Position numbers and translations under genes: made by a program. Under the pieces are notes generated by a model that did not search any database, had not been told where the DNA came from, and saw only the letters and a program-made list of their open reading frames with translations. A stretch of 64,000 nucleotides of DNA from Halovivax asiaticus JCM 14624 (GTDB lineage: Archaea > Halobacteriota > Halobacteria > Halobacteriales > Natrialbaceae): contig NZ_AOIQ01000021.1 of assembly GCF_000337515.1 (NCBI RefSeq), positions 179,834-243,833 on the forward strand, given 5' to 3'. Positions 18,304-25,638 of the stretch are shown one piece after another (the stretch's first letter is position 1; each line of letters begins with the position of its first letter).

Positions 18304-18561
18304 ATGGAGGACGTTAGCAGTGGACTGGAGAGTTCGCTTCGAATTATGGGGGTGCGTTTCGTCGAGTGGGACGACAACGATGCTTCGTTTACGGACTACG
18401 CGGTCGCGTGTCACATGGACGAACTCGGAATCGACTATCTCGTGACTCCCGACCACCACTCCCAGCTGTTCGACGTCGTCACGGTCCCGAACGTGCACTC
18501 CTCTGAGCCGAGCGACGATTTGAACGACTGGCACCGGCGTCTGCTACGCTATCGTAGCTAA
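18304..18561 (+). pseudogene. C-terminal remnant of a PIN-domain protein
   Basis: An 85-residue frame whose core SFTDYAVACHMDELGIDYLVTPDHH matches the C-terminal half of PIN-domain toxins: third acidic residue in FTDY and the last strand with an Asp. The N-terminal strand carrying the first Asp is absent; what precedes is unrelated sequence. It is probably a decayed vapC next to the RHH-RelE pair, though a short expressed protein cannot be excluded. Confidence 0.5.
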
Positions 18562-18600
18562 GAAACGGGCCATCGTTCATCTATCGTGCACACGTCCAGT

Positions 18601-18609
18601 AATTATATA
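18601..18609 (+). promoter_or_regulatory. TATA box of structured RNA locus A
   Basis: AATTATATA begins exactly 29 bases before the conserved GAACGG at 18630. Copy B has AATTATATT at the identical distance (61481 to 61510), while surrounding bases differ, so box and spacing are conserved by function. Confidence 0.7.
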
Positions 18610-18629
18610 TTCTCTCACGTATTCTGTCA

Positions 18630-18713
18630 GAACGGAAACCGCGCTCCGTCACTGACGCGGGGACATGCAGGTGAAATGTCCCGGGTGGACCTAGCACCCG
18701 AGACGCGGTTTCC
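18630..18713 (+). ncRNA. Structured RNA, copy A (84 nt, three-stem junction)
   Basis: Predicted fold: closing stem GGAAACCGCG (18634-18643) with CGCGGTTTCC (18704-18713); hairpin GGGACAT (18660-18666) with ATGTCCC (18676-18682); hairpin GGGTG (18683-18687) with CACCC (18695-18699), then a conserved GAGA. Copy B has the same length and fold. Its closing stem differs by two compensatory pair changes (A-U to G-C and G-C to A-U), which is direct evidence for selection on RNA structure. It could be a stand-alone RNA or the 5' leader of the two downstream frames. I recognise no known family. Confidence 0.72.
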
Positions 18714-18738
18714 AAACCCATGAGCGGATTTGCAAACC

Positions 18739-18873
18739 ATGCTTAGAGAGATACTACCGAGTCAAAAAGGAATCGCCCGCCTTTCGGATAGCCAGCGCCA
18801 GCTTCTCGCACCGTTCGGTTTAGAATCCAAAACCCAGCCGGTTCTGCTCGCCAGTTCGTCGGAGGTGCCCTGA
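18739..18873 (+). CDS. 44-residue conserved peptide of locus A
   Basis: Starts ATG 18739, 26 bases after the structured RNA, and ends in TGA that overlaps the ATG of the next gene by one base, so translation is likely coupled. It aligns without gaps to the 47-residue peptide of locus B over residues 1-31, with identities at M1, R3, P7, Q9, K10, A13, S18, Q19, F26, S30 and K31. No membrane segment or cysteine. Function unknown. Some similarity could come from DNA-level homology, but both frames stay open and sit in the same place. Confidence 0.5.
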   Translation: MLREILPSQKGIARLSDSQRQLLAPFGLESKTQPVLLASSSEVP

Positions 18874-19139
18874 TGGGACGTTACGAATACGACGAGCAGC
18901 GATCGGGCCCCGCGTGCGAGCGGTGCAACGTCGAACTCACGGCGGATCACTGGGTTCGACTTGAAGCGCTCCACCAGGGGACGCGCTCGGATCGATACGA
19001 GGACGGTGTCCGGCTGGTCTGCGTCGATTGCGTGGCAGCCCTCGGACTCCTCGAATTCGCCGGTCACGATGAGCCGAATCCGGTGGAGCCGCCGGACGCT
19101 AACCGAGTCCCATCGGATCCCGCGCAGGGGAACGAGTAA
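18873..19139 (+). CDS. Two-CxxC small protein, locus A
   Basis: 88 residues beginning MGRYEYDEQRSGPACERCNVEL. Two pairs of Cys (CERC at 15-18 and CVDC near 50) should bind one zinc. The C-terminal 20 residues are Pro/Asp-rich and probably disordered. Its paralogue at 61768-61998 shares MGRY-x-x-DE, C-x-RC, W-x-x-L-x-A-x-H, RY-x-D and CVDC-x-AALG-x-LEF. Both copies follow the structured RNA and a short peptide frame. Molecular role unknown. Confidence 0.78.
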   Translation: MGRYEYDEQRSGPACERCNVELTADHWVRLEALHQGTRSDRYEDGVRLVCVDCVAALGLLEFAGHDEPNPVEPPDANRVPSDPAQGNE

Positions 19140-19587
19140 GATCTGGCTAGGTGATTGATACGCTGTGTCGTGCCCCACTGCAGATTGGAAGCATTTGTTT
19201 CACGCACACGCGAGCGAGTGTAGTTGTTGGTGACAACACCCGGCTGTTCCGTTCGATTGTTGGTCCCGTGAGTGCGTCATTCTTGAATAGATCCCGTCGT
19301 CAGTGCTGTTCGGCCGCTCGACCCCGCCACATAAACCCCGTCTTACCTGTGACTCTCTTCGTGGGTGATATCTGGCGGTACGAGCCCCGATAGGTCTGTA
19401 TTTCGCCATTACTTCGCCGGCGCTCACTCAATCTGAAACTAGAAGACTTATTACGGATACCTTGTAATATCGCAGACACCCCTACCCGGGAGGCAGATAG
19501 CCATACCGTTCGCGCCGGGCGGACGGGAGGTGAACGATCCCGGCGCATGGATCGCTACCGAAGCGAAACGACACAACACGATACAAC
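19140..19587 (+). promoter_or_regulatory. Upstream region and long leader of the S-layer gene
   Basis: No gene is seen in these 448 bases. CTTATTACG at 19447-19455, preceded by GAAACTAGAAG, is the best promoter box; transcription from there would give a leader of about 110 bases before ATG 19588. A long untranslated leader is reported for some haloarchaeal S-layer mRNAs. The remaining upstream part has no repeats or frames of note. Confidence 0.45.
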
Positions 19588-21900
19588 ATGACACAAGACA
19601 CGACATCAGTGCGCGAGAAAGGACGTGCAGTCGTCCTGGCCGCGCTTATGGTGCTTTCTGTTGTCGCGATGGGCGCAGCGTTCGCTGCACCTGCCGCCGC
19701 AGATTCACCGGACGACGTGAACCTGAACGGCAACAGTTTCTGGGAAGGCGAAGAGGTAACGTTCAATGCAATTGAAGGCAGCTCCCTGTCGGGTGACAAA
19801 GTAATTGTCACCGCCGACAATGGCGACGGATCCGTTGTCAAGGAACTGCCAGTGAATAATGGTAACGCCACTCTCGACACCGGTGCCATCGGAACCGGCA
19901 CCTTCGAAGTGGCAGATGGGAGTAATACGACGTCGATCACTGTCAGCGATCAGGATCTGACTCTTGAACCGGAGTTCGACTCCGTCTCACAGGGCGACTC
20001 CCTTGAGATTTCTGTCGATTCCGCACGAACAGGGTACAACCTTACTCTGACCGCTGATGGACTCTCGACTTCGGATCTTGCTAACGCGCTTGGCGCTGAA
20101 GCAAGTGACGAAGACGACTACGTTCTGATCCAGGACGTCAGTAGTACTGACTCCATCACCATTGACTCTTCCTCACTTAACCAGGAAGAGTACAACGTCA
20201 GTGCCGGCGTTGAGGATACTGACGCAGAGGATTCGTTCTCCTTTGAGGTCACCGAGCAGTCCGACACAAACATCGAATTCGGTAACGATGGCACCGCAAC
20301 GGGTGTCCTCGGCGACCACAACACGATCACGGTCAACACGGACGACGCGTCCAGTGTTAACCTGAGCGTCACGTGGACCCCGGATAACGAGGAAATCACG
20401 ATCTTCAACGGAACTGTCACTGCTAACAGTAACTCCGACCAGGTCAAGATTCCCGTCAACACTCACGAACTTCTGAAGGGCGCGACCCAGGACGAGCTCA
20501 TCGGTGAGGAGTCCGGTGGTTCCTTCGCCCTCGATTACGCGATGAACGCGTCCGCCGATTACGACTCCTCGCCGGCCGAGGTCTGGAGCATGACCTCGTC
20601 CTTCGACATGGAGCTGACCCAGGGTGGGAGCAACGAGGACCGCGGTCTCTTCCGCGTCACTGACCGCTCCACCGAGAGTCTCAGCACCTACGCGATCTCG
20701 CAGGACGCCTACGACGAGATCTCGGGCGGAAATAACATTGCTGCAGTCGCAGAACACGGTACGGCAACCGACGGTACGATCGCCGAAGGTGACGTTCTCG
20801 TCACCGTCGTCGAAGGTACCGGCTTCTTCGGCTACGCTGAGAACCTCAGCGAAAACGGTGTCGAGCTCGGCATCACGCACACTAACCCCGGCTTCGGCGG
20901 TGACGAAGTGACCCTTGACCAGCTCAACAATGGTCTCGTCACCAACGAAAGCGCCGGCCAGATGGCCGCCTTCTACCAGATTCCGGAGGACAACGAGTCC
21001 AACGAGTTCAACGTGACCTTCGACGTCTACTCGGAGGACGACGTTGATGAAGGCGAGGCTTTCAACCCGTACACTGACACGACCGAATCGTTCAGTGAAT
21101 CCTTCACTGTCGAAGAGCCGACCCTCTCGTTCGACTCCGACAAGTACGAGGTCGCTCCTGAAGAAGGCCAGGAGATTACCGGCACGACCAACATCGCGCC
21201 TGGAAACGAGATCCGCGTCGAAGCAGGCGCCTACGGTGACAACGGCTTCGTCGAGGACGGCACCGGTGTCGTTCAGGATGACGGATCCTGGGCCGCTGCA
21301 ATCGACTTCTCCGGTGAGGTCCAGGACACCGAGTTCGACCTGGAAGCTACGAACCGGGCCTACGATGACTACGCCGACGACGGCAAACTCGTCGACGAAG
21401 CAGAGGGTGTCATCGGAGAGGACGTCGGTGCAACGCCGTCTCTCAGCATCTCGACTGACGTTCCGTCTGAGGTTGCTGTCGACGAAGACGCAACCCTGAC
21501 GGTGACGGTCGAGAACAAGGCTGATTCCGGCACGGCAGCGGGTAACATCTCCATCACCGTCGACGGTGAGGAGGTTACGTCCGAGGAACTCGAACTCGAA
21601 GCCGGTGGCTCGCAGGAGTTCACCGCTGACTTCGACACCAGCTCCGCTGGTGACATCGAGTACTCCGTCACCACGACCGGTGACGACGGCGATCAGGACG
21701 ACTCCACGTCCGGTACGCTCACCGTTGCTGAGGAAGACCCCGGAACCGGTGACGAGTCTGAAGGCTCTGGCGACGACGACGAAGGCGACGACGAAGGCGG
21801 TGACTCCGACGACGGCGAAGGGTCCCCCGGCTTCGGCGTTGCTGTCGCACTGGTCGCCCTGCTGAGCGCGGCGATGCTGGCGCTCCGCCGTCAGGACTAA
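19588..21900 (+). CDS. csg: S-layer glycoprotein with PGF-CTERM anchor
   Basis: Main cell-envelope protein. Residues 1-38 are a Sec signal (VVLAALMVLSVVAMGAAFAAPAAA, cut before DSPDD). The 770-residue precursor is acidic, with many N-x-S/T sequons (for example NVS, NLT, NGT, NAS) for N-glycosylation. It ends in an Asp/Glu/Gly-rich stalk, then SPGFG, a hydrophobic helix and RRQD. This is the PGF-CTERM signal processed by archaeosortase ArtA and replaced by a lipid. Residues near 640-720 resemble a CARDB-type beta domain (ADSGTAAGNISITVDGEEV). Monocistronic; codon choice is more biased than its neighbours, as expected for very high expression. Confidence 0.93.
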   Translation: MTQDTTSVREKGRAVVLAALMVLSVVAMGAAFAAPAAADSPDDVNLNGNSFWEGEEVTFNAIEGSSLSGDKVIVTADNGDGSVVKELPVNNGNATLDTGAIGTGTFEVADGSNTTSITVSDQDLTLEPEFDSVSQGDSLEISVDSARTGYNLTLTADGLSTSDLANALGAEASDEDDYVLIQDVSSTDSITIDSSSLNQEEYNVSAGVEDTDAEDSFSFEVTEQSDTNIEFGNDGTATGVLGDHNTITVNTDDASSVNLSVTWTPDNEEITIFNGTVTANSNSDQVKIPVNTHELLKGATQDELIGEESGGSFALDYAMNASADYDSSPAEVWSMTSSFDMELTQGGSNEDRGLFRVTDRSTESLSTYAISQDAYDEISGGNNIAAVAEHGTATDGTIAEGDVLVTVVEGTGFFGYAENLSENGVELGITHTNPGFGGDEVTLDQLNNGLVTNESAGQMAAFYQIPEDNESNEFNVTFDVYSEDDVDEGEAFNPYTDTTESFSESFTVEEPTLSFDSDKYEVAPEEGQEITGTTNIAPGNEIRVEAGAYGDNGFVEDGTGVVQDDGSWAAAIDFSGEVQDTEFDLEATNRAYDDYADDGKLVDEAEGVIGEDVGATPSLSISTDVPSEVAVDEDATLTVTVENKADSGTAAGNISITVDGEEVTSEELELEAGGSQEFTADFDTSSAGDIEYSVTTTGDDGDQDDSTSGTLTVAEEDPGTGDESEGSGDDDEGDDEGGDSDDGEGSPGFGVAVALVALLSAAMLALRRQD

Positions 21901-22075
21901 CGACCACTAACCACTCGGAACGCTCCGAGTTCGCGATTTCATTTTTATCGACGCTATGTCCGAGAGCGGTTGCACTGGCGCGCGGTTTGACCGACGGCGT
22001 CCGTTCGACGCGGGTCAGTCGCACGTCAGACGCGCTCCCAAACGCTTATTCGAGCGCACACGGGTTGTACGCATA

Positions 22076-22894
22076 ATGGACGGGCTCGACGACGTGTTTG
22101 GCGAGATCTACGACGACGTCGACGCACTCGTACTCTTCTCCCCGAGTGGGTCGTACTACGAACGAGTGGCGCCGCTCGAAGACGACGGCCTCGACGTCAT
22201 CGTCGTGGGAACCGAGAACACCGTCGGCGCCGACCCCTTTGTCGAGTTGCCGCTCGAATTTTCGGCGGTGGCCGAGCGAGTCCGCTTCGGTCTCGAAGGC
22301 GCGTTAGAACAGGGAATCATCGAGGGTGGGGATGTCCTCGCCTGCGCGACGAGCGTGTTCGACGGCGGGATCGATACCGTCTCTCGGGTGCGTGCCAACG
22401 CGGAAGACCAGCTCGGGCTGTACGACCTCTTCTCGAAGTCCCGGGCCGACGCCGACGTCATCAAGGCCGTCTTCGAGGTGGCGATCAACCTCGGGAAGAA
22501 AGGCCAGAAGGGAAAGCCGGTCGGGGCGCTGTTCGTCGTCGGCGACGCGGGCAACGTGATGAACAAGTCCCGGCCGCTGTCGTACAACCCCTTCGAGAAA
22601 TCACACGTCCACGTCGGCGACCCCATCGTCACCGTCATGCTGAAGGAATTCTCCCGTCTGGACGGGGCCTTCGTCATCTCGGATTCGGGGAAGATCGTCT
22701 CCGCCTACCGGTATCTGGAACCCGCCGCGGAGGGCGTCGACATCCCGAAGGGACTCGGCGCGCGTCACATGGCCGCCGGGGCGATCACGCGCGACACGAA
22801 CTCGATCGCCGTCGTCCTCTCCGAGAGCGACGGCATGGTGCGAGCGTTCAAGGCCGGTGAATTGATCCTGGAGGTCGACCCGGAGGCGTACTGA
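22076..22894 (+). CDS. dacZ: Diadenylate cyclase DacZ
   Basis: Makes cyclic di-AMP from two ATP. 272 residues; ATG 22076 is picked because the DacZ N-terminus (MDGLDDVFGEIYDDVDAL) starts here and a TTATT box lies about 29 bases upstream. The C-terminal DAC domain has LDGAFVISDSGKIVSA (DGA motif) and GARHMAAGAITRDTNSIAVVLSESDG (RHxAA motif). The N-terminal alpha/beta part is archaea-specific. The stop is followed after one base by the mscS-like ATG, so the two genes are one operon. Confidence 0.95.
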   Translation: MDGLDDVFGEIYDDVDALVLFSPSGSYYERVAPLEDDGLDVIVVGTENTVGADPFVELPLEFSAVAERVRFGLEGALEQGIIEGGDVLACATSVFDGGIDTVSRVRANAEDQLGLYDLFSKSRADADVIKAVFEVAINLGKKGQKGKPVGALFVVGDAGNVMNKSRPLSYNPFEKSHVHVGDPIVTVMLKEFSRLDGAFVISDSGKIVSAYRYLEPAAEGVDIPKGLGARHMAAGAITRDTNSIAVVLSESDGMVRAFKAGELILEVDPEAY

Positions 22895-22895
22895 C

Positions 22896-23660
22896 ATGGA
22901 AGTACAGGCGTTTTTGGAGGAGCCGGCAGTCATCGCCGTGGCGGTGCTGGCACTGGGAGTCGTGGTCGGCTACCTCGTCGGCCGATTGAACGAGGAACTG
23001 CTCACGGCCGCGGGCGTCCCCGACGCCGTCGAGGGGACCCCTTTCGAGCGGAGCGCCCAGAGTCTGGGCACCTCGACCGTCCAGATCGTCGCCCGATTGA
23101 GTTCCTGGTTCGTCTACGGGATCGCGGCGCTGACAGCGATCCACATCGCCCAGCTGATCGACACCGATCGGTTCTGGGCCGACGTGACGCTCTTTCTCCC
23201 GCAACTGTTCGTCGCCATCCTGGTGCTCGTCGTCGGGTTCATCGTCGCCGACAAGGCGGAGCTGATGGTCGGTGAGTACCTCCGGAGCGTGAAACTGCCG
23301 GAGGCGTCGCTCATCCCGCGGGTGGTGAAGTACTCCATCCTCTACGTCGTGATCCTCATCGCGCTCGCGCAGGTCGGCGTCAACGTCCTCGCGCTGCTCG
23401 TCTTGCTCATCGTCTACTCTGCGGGCATCGTCATCGTGGGCGCCTTCGCGTTCAAGGACTTCCTCGTCTCCAGTGCGGTCGGCATCTACCTTCTGCTCAA
23501 TCAGCCCTACGGCATCGGCGATCGCATCCGAATCGGCGATCGCTCGGGGATCGTCCAGGAGGTCGATATCTTCGTGACGATCGTCGAAAGCGAGGACGAG
23601 CAGTACGTCATCCCCAATCGGCAGGTGTTCGACGCGGGGATCGTAAAACTGCGCGAGTGA
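22896..23660 (+). CDS. MscS-family mechanosensitive channel
   Basis: 254 residues. Membrane helices at about 10-30, 65-85, 100-122 and 140-180, then the MscS beta domain: FAFKDFLVSSAVGIYLLLNQPYGIGDRIRIGDRSGIVQEVDIFVTIVESEDEQYVIPNRQVF. The C-terminal alpha/beta cage is short, ending soon after the beta domain. Co-transcribed with dacZ (one-base gap). Since c-di-AMP controls osmolyte and ion transport in many prokaryotes, an osmotic-response pairing is a reasonable inference. Confidence 0.93.
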   Translation: MEVQAFLEEPAVIAVAVLALGVVVGYLVGRLNEELLTAAGVPDAVEGTPFERSAQSLGTSTVQIVARLSSWFVYGIAALTAIHIAQLIDTDRFWADVTLFLPQLFVAILVLVVGFIVADKAELMVGEYLRSVKLPEASLIPRVVKYSILYVVILIALAQVGVNVLALLVLLIVYSAGIVIVGAFAFKDFLVSSAVGIYLLLNQPYGIGDRIRIGDRSGIVQEVDIFVTIVESEDEQYVIPNRQVFDAGIVKLRE

Positions 23661-23706
23661 GCAGCGGCTGGCTCGGCCGACGCTTACCGGTCGGTCCATT
23701 GGCCAC

Positions 23707-24534
23707 TTACTCGATCGAGAGCCCGGCGTGCCAGCGTTCGACACCCGCCTCCGCTTTCCGTTCGTCCATCTTCGCGAGGAGGGCGGCCGCCAACGATGCC
23801 GTCTCGGCCGCGCGTGATTCGCCCGTCACACTGAACTCGCCGCCGTCACGGTCCGCGTAGACGGTGCAGACGGCGCCGCCGCGCAGTCCGTAGATGGATG
23901 CGAGCGTCAGGATCGCACTCGCTTCCATCTCGACGTTCGTGACGTTGGCCTCGCTGAGTTCGTCGATGAGCCTCTCGGCGCCGGCGGCTTCGAACCCCTC
24001 GAACCCGGGTCGACCCTGACCCGCGTAGAACGAGTCGGTACTCGCGGTGAGTCCGGTGTGATAGTCGTAGCCGAGCCGCTCCGCGGCGGCGACGAGCGCA
24101 CTCACGACCTCGTGATCGGCGACCGCCGGGTAGTCCTCGCGGACGTACTCGTCGCTGGTCCCCTCTTGACGGACGGCGCCGGTCGTGATGACGAGGTCGC
24201 CGACGGAAACGTCCGGTTGGATCGCACCACAGGAGCCGACGCGAATGAACGTCTCGCAGCCGACGCGCGCGAGTTCTTCGACGGCGATGGCGGCCGACGG
24301 GCTACCGATACCGGTCGAGGTGACCGAGATGGGCGCCCCGTCGTACCGACCCGTCGCGGTCCGGTACTCGCGGTGGTGGGCGACGTCGTCGTACTCGTTC
24401 CAGCACTCGACGATCCGGTCGATCCGCTCGGGATTCCCCGGTAGAAGCACCGTCTCGGCCACGTCTGCCGGGCCGACGTCGACGTGGTACTGCGTCTCGG
24501 CGTTCGGATCTTCGCTGTCCGGTCGGTCTGTCAT
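23707..24534 (-). CDS. udp: Nucleoside (uridine-type) phosphorylase
   Basis: Reversible phosphorolysis of nucleosides. ATG 24534 begins MTDRPDSEDPNAETQYHVDVG; an in-frame GTG three codons upstream is less likely. Family motifs: VLLPGNPERIDRI near residue 30, GIGSPSAAIAVEEL, FIRVGSCGAIQPDVSVGD near 95, and TNVEMEASAIL near 198, where the Met-Glu binds ribose. The uridine assignment rests on overall similarity and on cytidine deaminase nearby; purine specificity is possible. Confidence 0.85.
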   Translation of the reverse strand: MTDRPDSEDPNAETQYHVDVGPADVAETVLLPGNPERIDRIVECWNEYDDVAHHREYRTATGRYDGAPISVTSTGIGSPSAAIAVEELARVGCETFIRVGSCGAIQPDVSVGDLVITTGAVRQEGTSDEYVREDYPAVADHEVVSALVAAAERLGYDYHTGLTASTDSFYAGQGRPGFEGFEAAGAERLIDELSEANVTNVEMEASAILTLASIYGLRGGAVCTVYADRDGGEFSVTGESRAAETASLAAALLAKMDERKAEAGVERWHAGLSIE

Positions 24535-24560
24535 CGGTCGCACGATTGGCGGGCCCGGAG

Positions 24561-24566
24561 TATATA
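24561..24566 (+). promoter_or_regulatory. TATA box of the DUF488 gene
   Basis: TATATA lies 25-30 bases before ATG 24591, fitting a leaderless transcript. It is within the 56-base spacer between the divergent udp and DUF488 starts. Confidence 0.6.
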
Positions 24567-24590
24567 CCTGATCCGACCTTAGTGTTGGCG

Positions 24591-25049
24591 ATGACGGATT
24601 CGGGCTCGACTCCCGGCTCGCTCAGCGATACGTACGTCGCGGCGATCCAGCACGACCTGGCCTCGCTGCCGCCGGAGTCGACGCTGGTCGGCGTGGTACG
24701 CCGCCCGACCGGCTGGTTCCACGGGGCCGTCGACGAGAACGTCCCGCAGCTGGCCCCGCCGGCGGATCTACTGGAGGAGACGAAACGAGCGGAGACGGAT
24801 CTGAAGCGCCGCGGGATCTGCGACGAGGAAGCGCACAACGCCGCCTGGGACCAGGTCGGATTCGAGTCCCGCTACGAAGCCCACCTCGACTCGTCTGCCG
24901 ACACACAGGAGGCGATCGACGCTCTCGCGGACCGACTCCGTGACGGTGAGTCGATCACCCTGGTCTGTTTCGAGAACACGGCGAAGAAACGCTGTCACCG
25001 GACGACGCTCCGTGAACGTCTCGAAGACCATCTGGAGCGAACTGAGTAA
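24591..25049 (+). CDS. DUF488 family protein
   Basis: 152 residues starting MTDSGSTPGSLSDTYVAAIQ; the upstream 15 codons in the same frame lie in the promoter and are rejected. The DUF488 features are LVGVVRRPTGWFHGAVDENVPQLAPPADLLEETK and the C-terminal ITLVCFENTAKKRCHRTTLRERL, where Cys-x(n)-C-H-R resembles the rhodanese-like active region of the family. Function is not established. Confidence 0.82.
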   Translation: MTDSGSTPGSLSDTYVAAIQHDLASLPPESTLVGVVRRPTGWFHGAVDENVPQLAPPADLLEETKRAETDLKRRGICDEEAHNAAWDQVGFESRYEAHLDSSADTQEAIDALADRLRDGESITLVCFENTAKKRCHRTTLRERLEDHLERTE

Positions 25050-25096
25050 CCTGCGAGAGCTCACAGCGTCGGTGCGCGAATCGGCCAGATTTCGGC

Positions 25097-25501
25097 CTAG
25101 TCGAGGTCGGATTCACTCATCGCGGCCGGGAGCAACTCGCCGAGCGTGTACGTCGTGACGATCGGCGTTCCCGACTCGTCGTCGCCTTCGTCGCAGGCGA
25201 TCACGAGGTCGTCGTCACAGAATTCAGCGAGGGTCTGGCGACACATTCCGCACGGAGTCACGCCGTCACGACGACTCGAACTGACCGCCAGCCGAGCGAA
25301 CTCGTGGGAGCCGTTCTTGACGGCCTCGGCGATCGCCACCTCCTCGGCGTGGAGACTGTTCGAGAAGTTCACGTTCTCGAGGTTGCACCCCGTGAAGACG
25401 GTCCCGTCGGCGGTCTCGAGGGCGGCACCCACGCGATACTCGGAGTAGGGGACGTGTGAGGCAGCCTGGACCTCCCTGGCGGCTTTGATTAGGTCGTCCA
25501 T
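25097..25501 (-). CDS. cdd: Cytidine deaminase
   Basis: Deaminates cytidine to uridine for pyrimidine salvage. From ATG 25501 it has 134 residues (an ATG at 25528 would add nine). The zinc site is visible as HAEEVAIAEA (His-Ala-Glu) and PCGMCRQ. The first ligand is thus His, where most small tetrameric bacterial enzymes have Cys, so the ligand set resembles the dimeric enzymes. SHVPYSEYRVGAAL is the substrate-binding N-terminal motif. Together with udp it forms a salvage pair. Confidence 0.93.
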   Translation of the reverse strand: MDDLIKAAREVQAASHVPYSEYRVGAALETADGTVFTGCNLENVNFSNSLHAEEVAIAEAVKNGSHEFARLAVSSSRRDGVTPCGMCRQTLAEFCDDDLVIACDEGDDESGTPIVTTYTLGELLPAAMSESDLD

Positions 25502-25638
25502 GCCTTTCGGTAGTTCGAGAGTGGACAAGAAACCGCCGACCGAAGCGGAGTCGATTCGCTGGAACGGTAAGAGACGTACGGGTAACGGAGGGGAATTGGA
25601 TCGTGGACAAAAAAGAAGACTCCGGGATCGGGGTGGTC

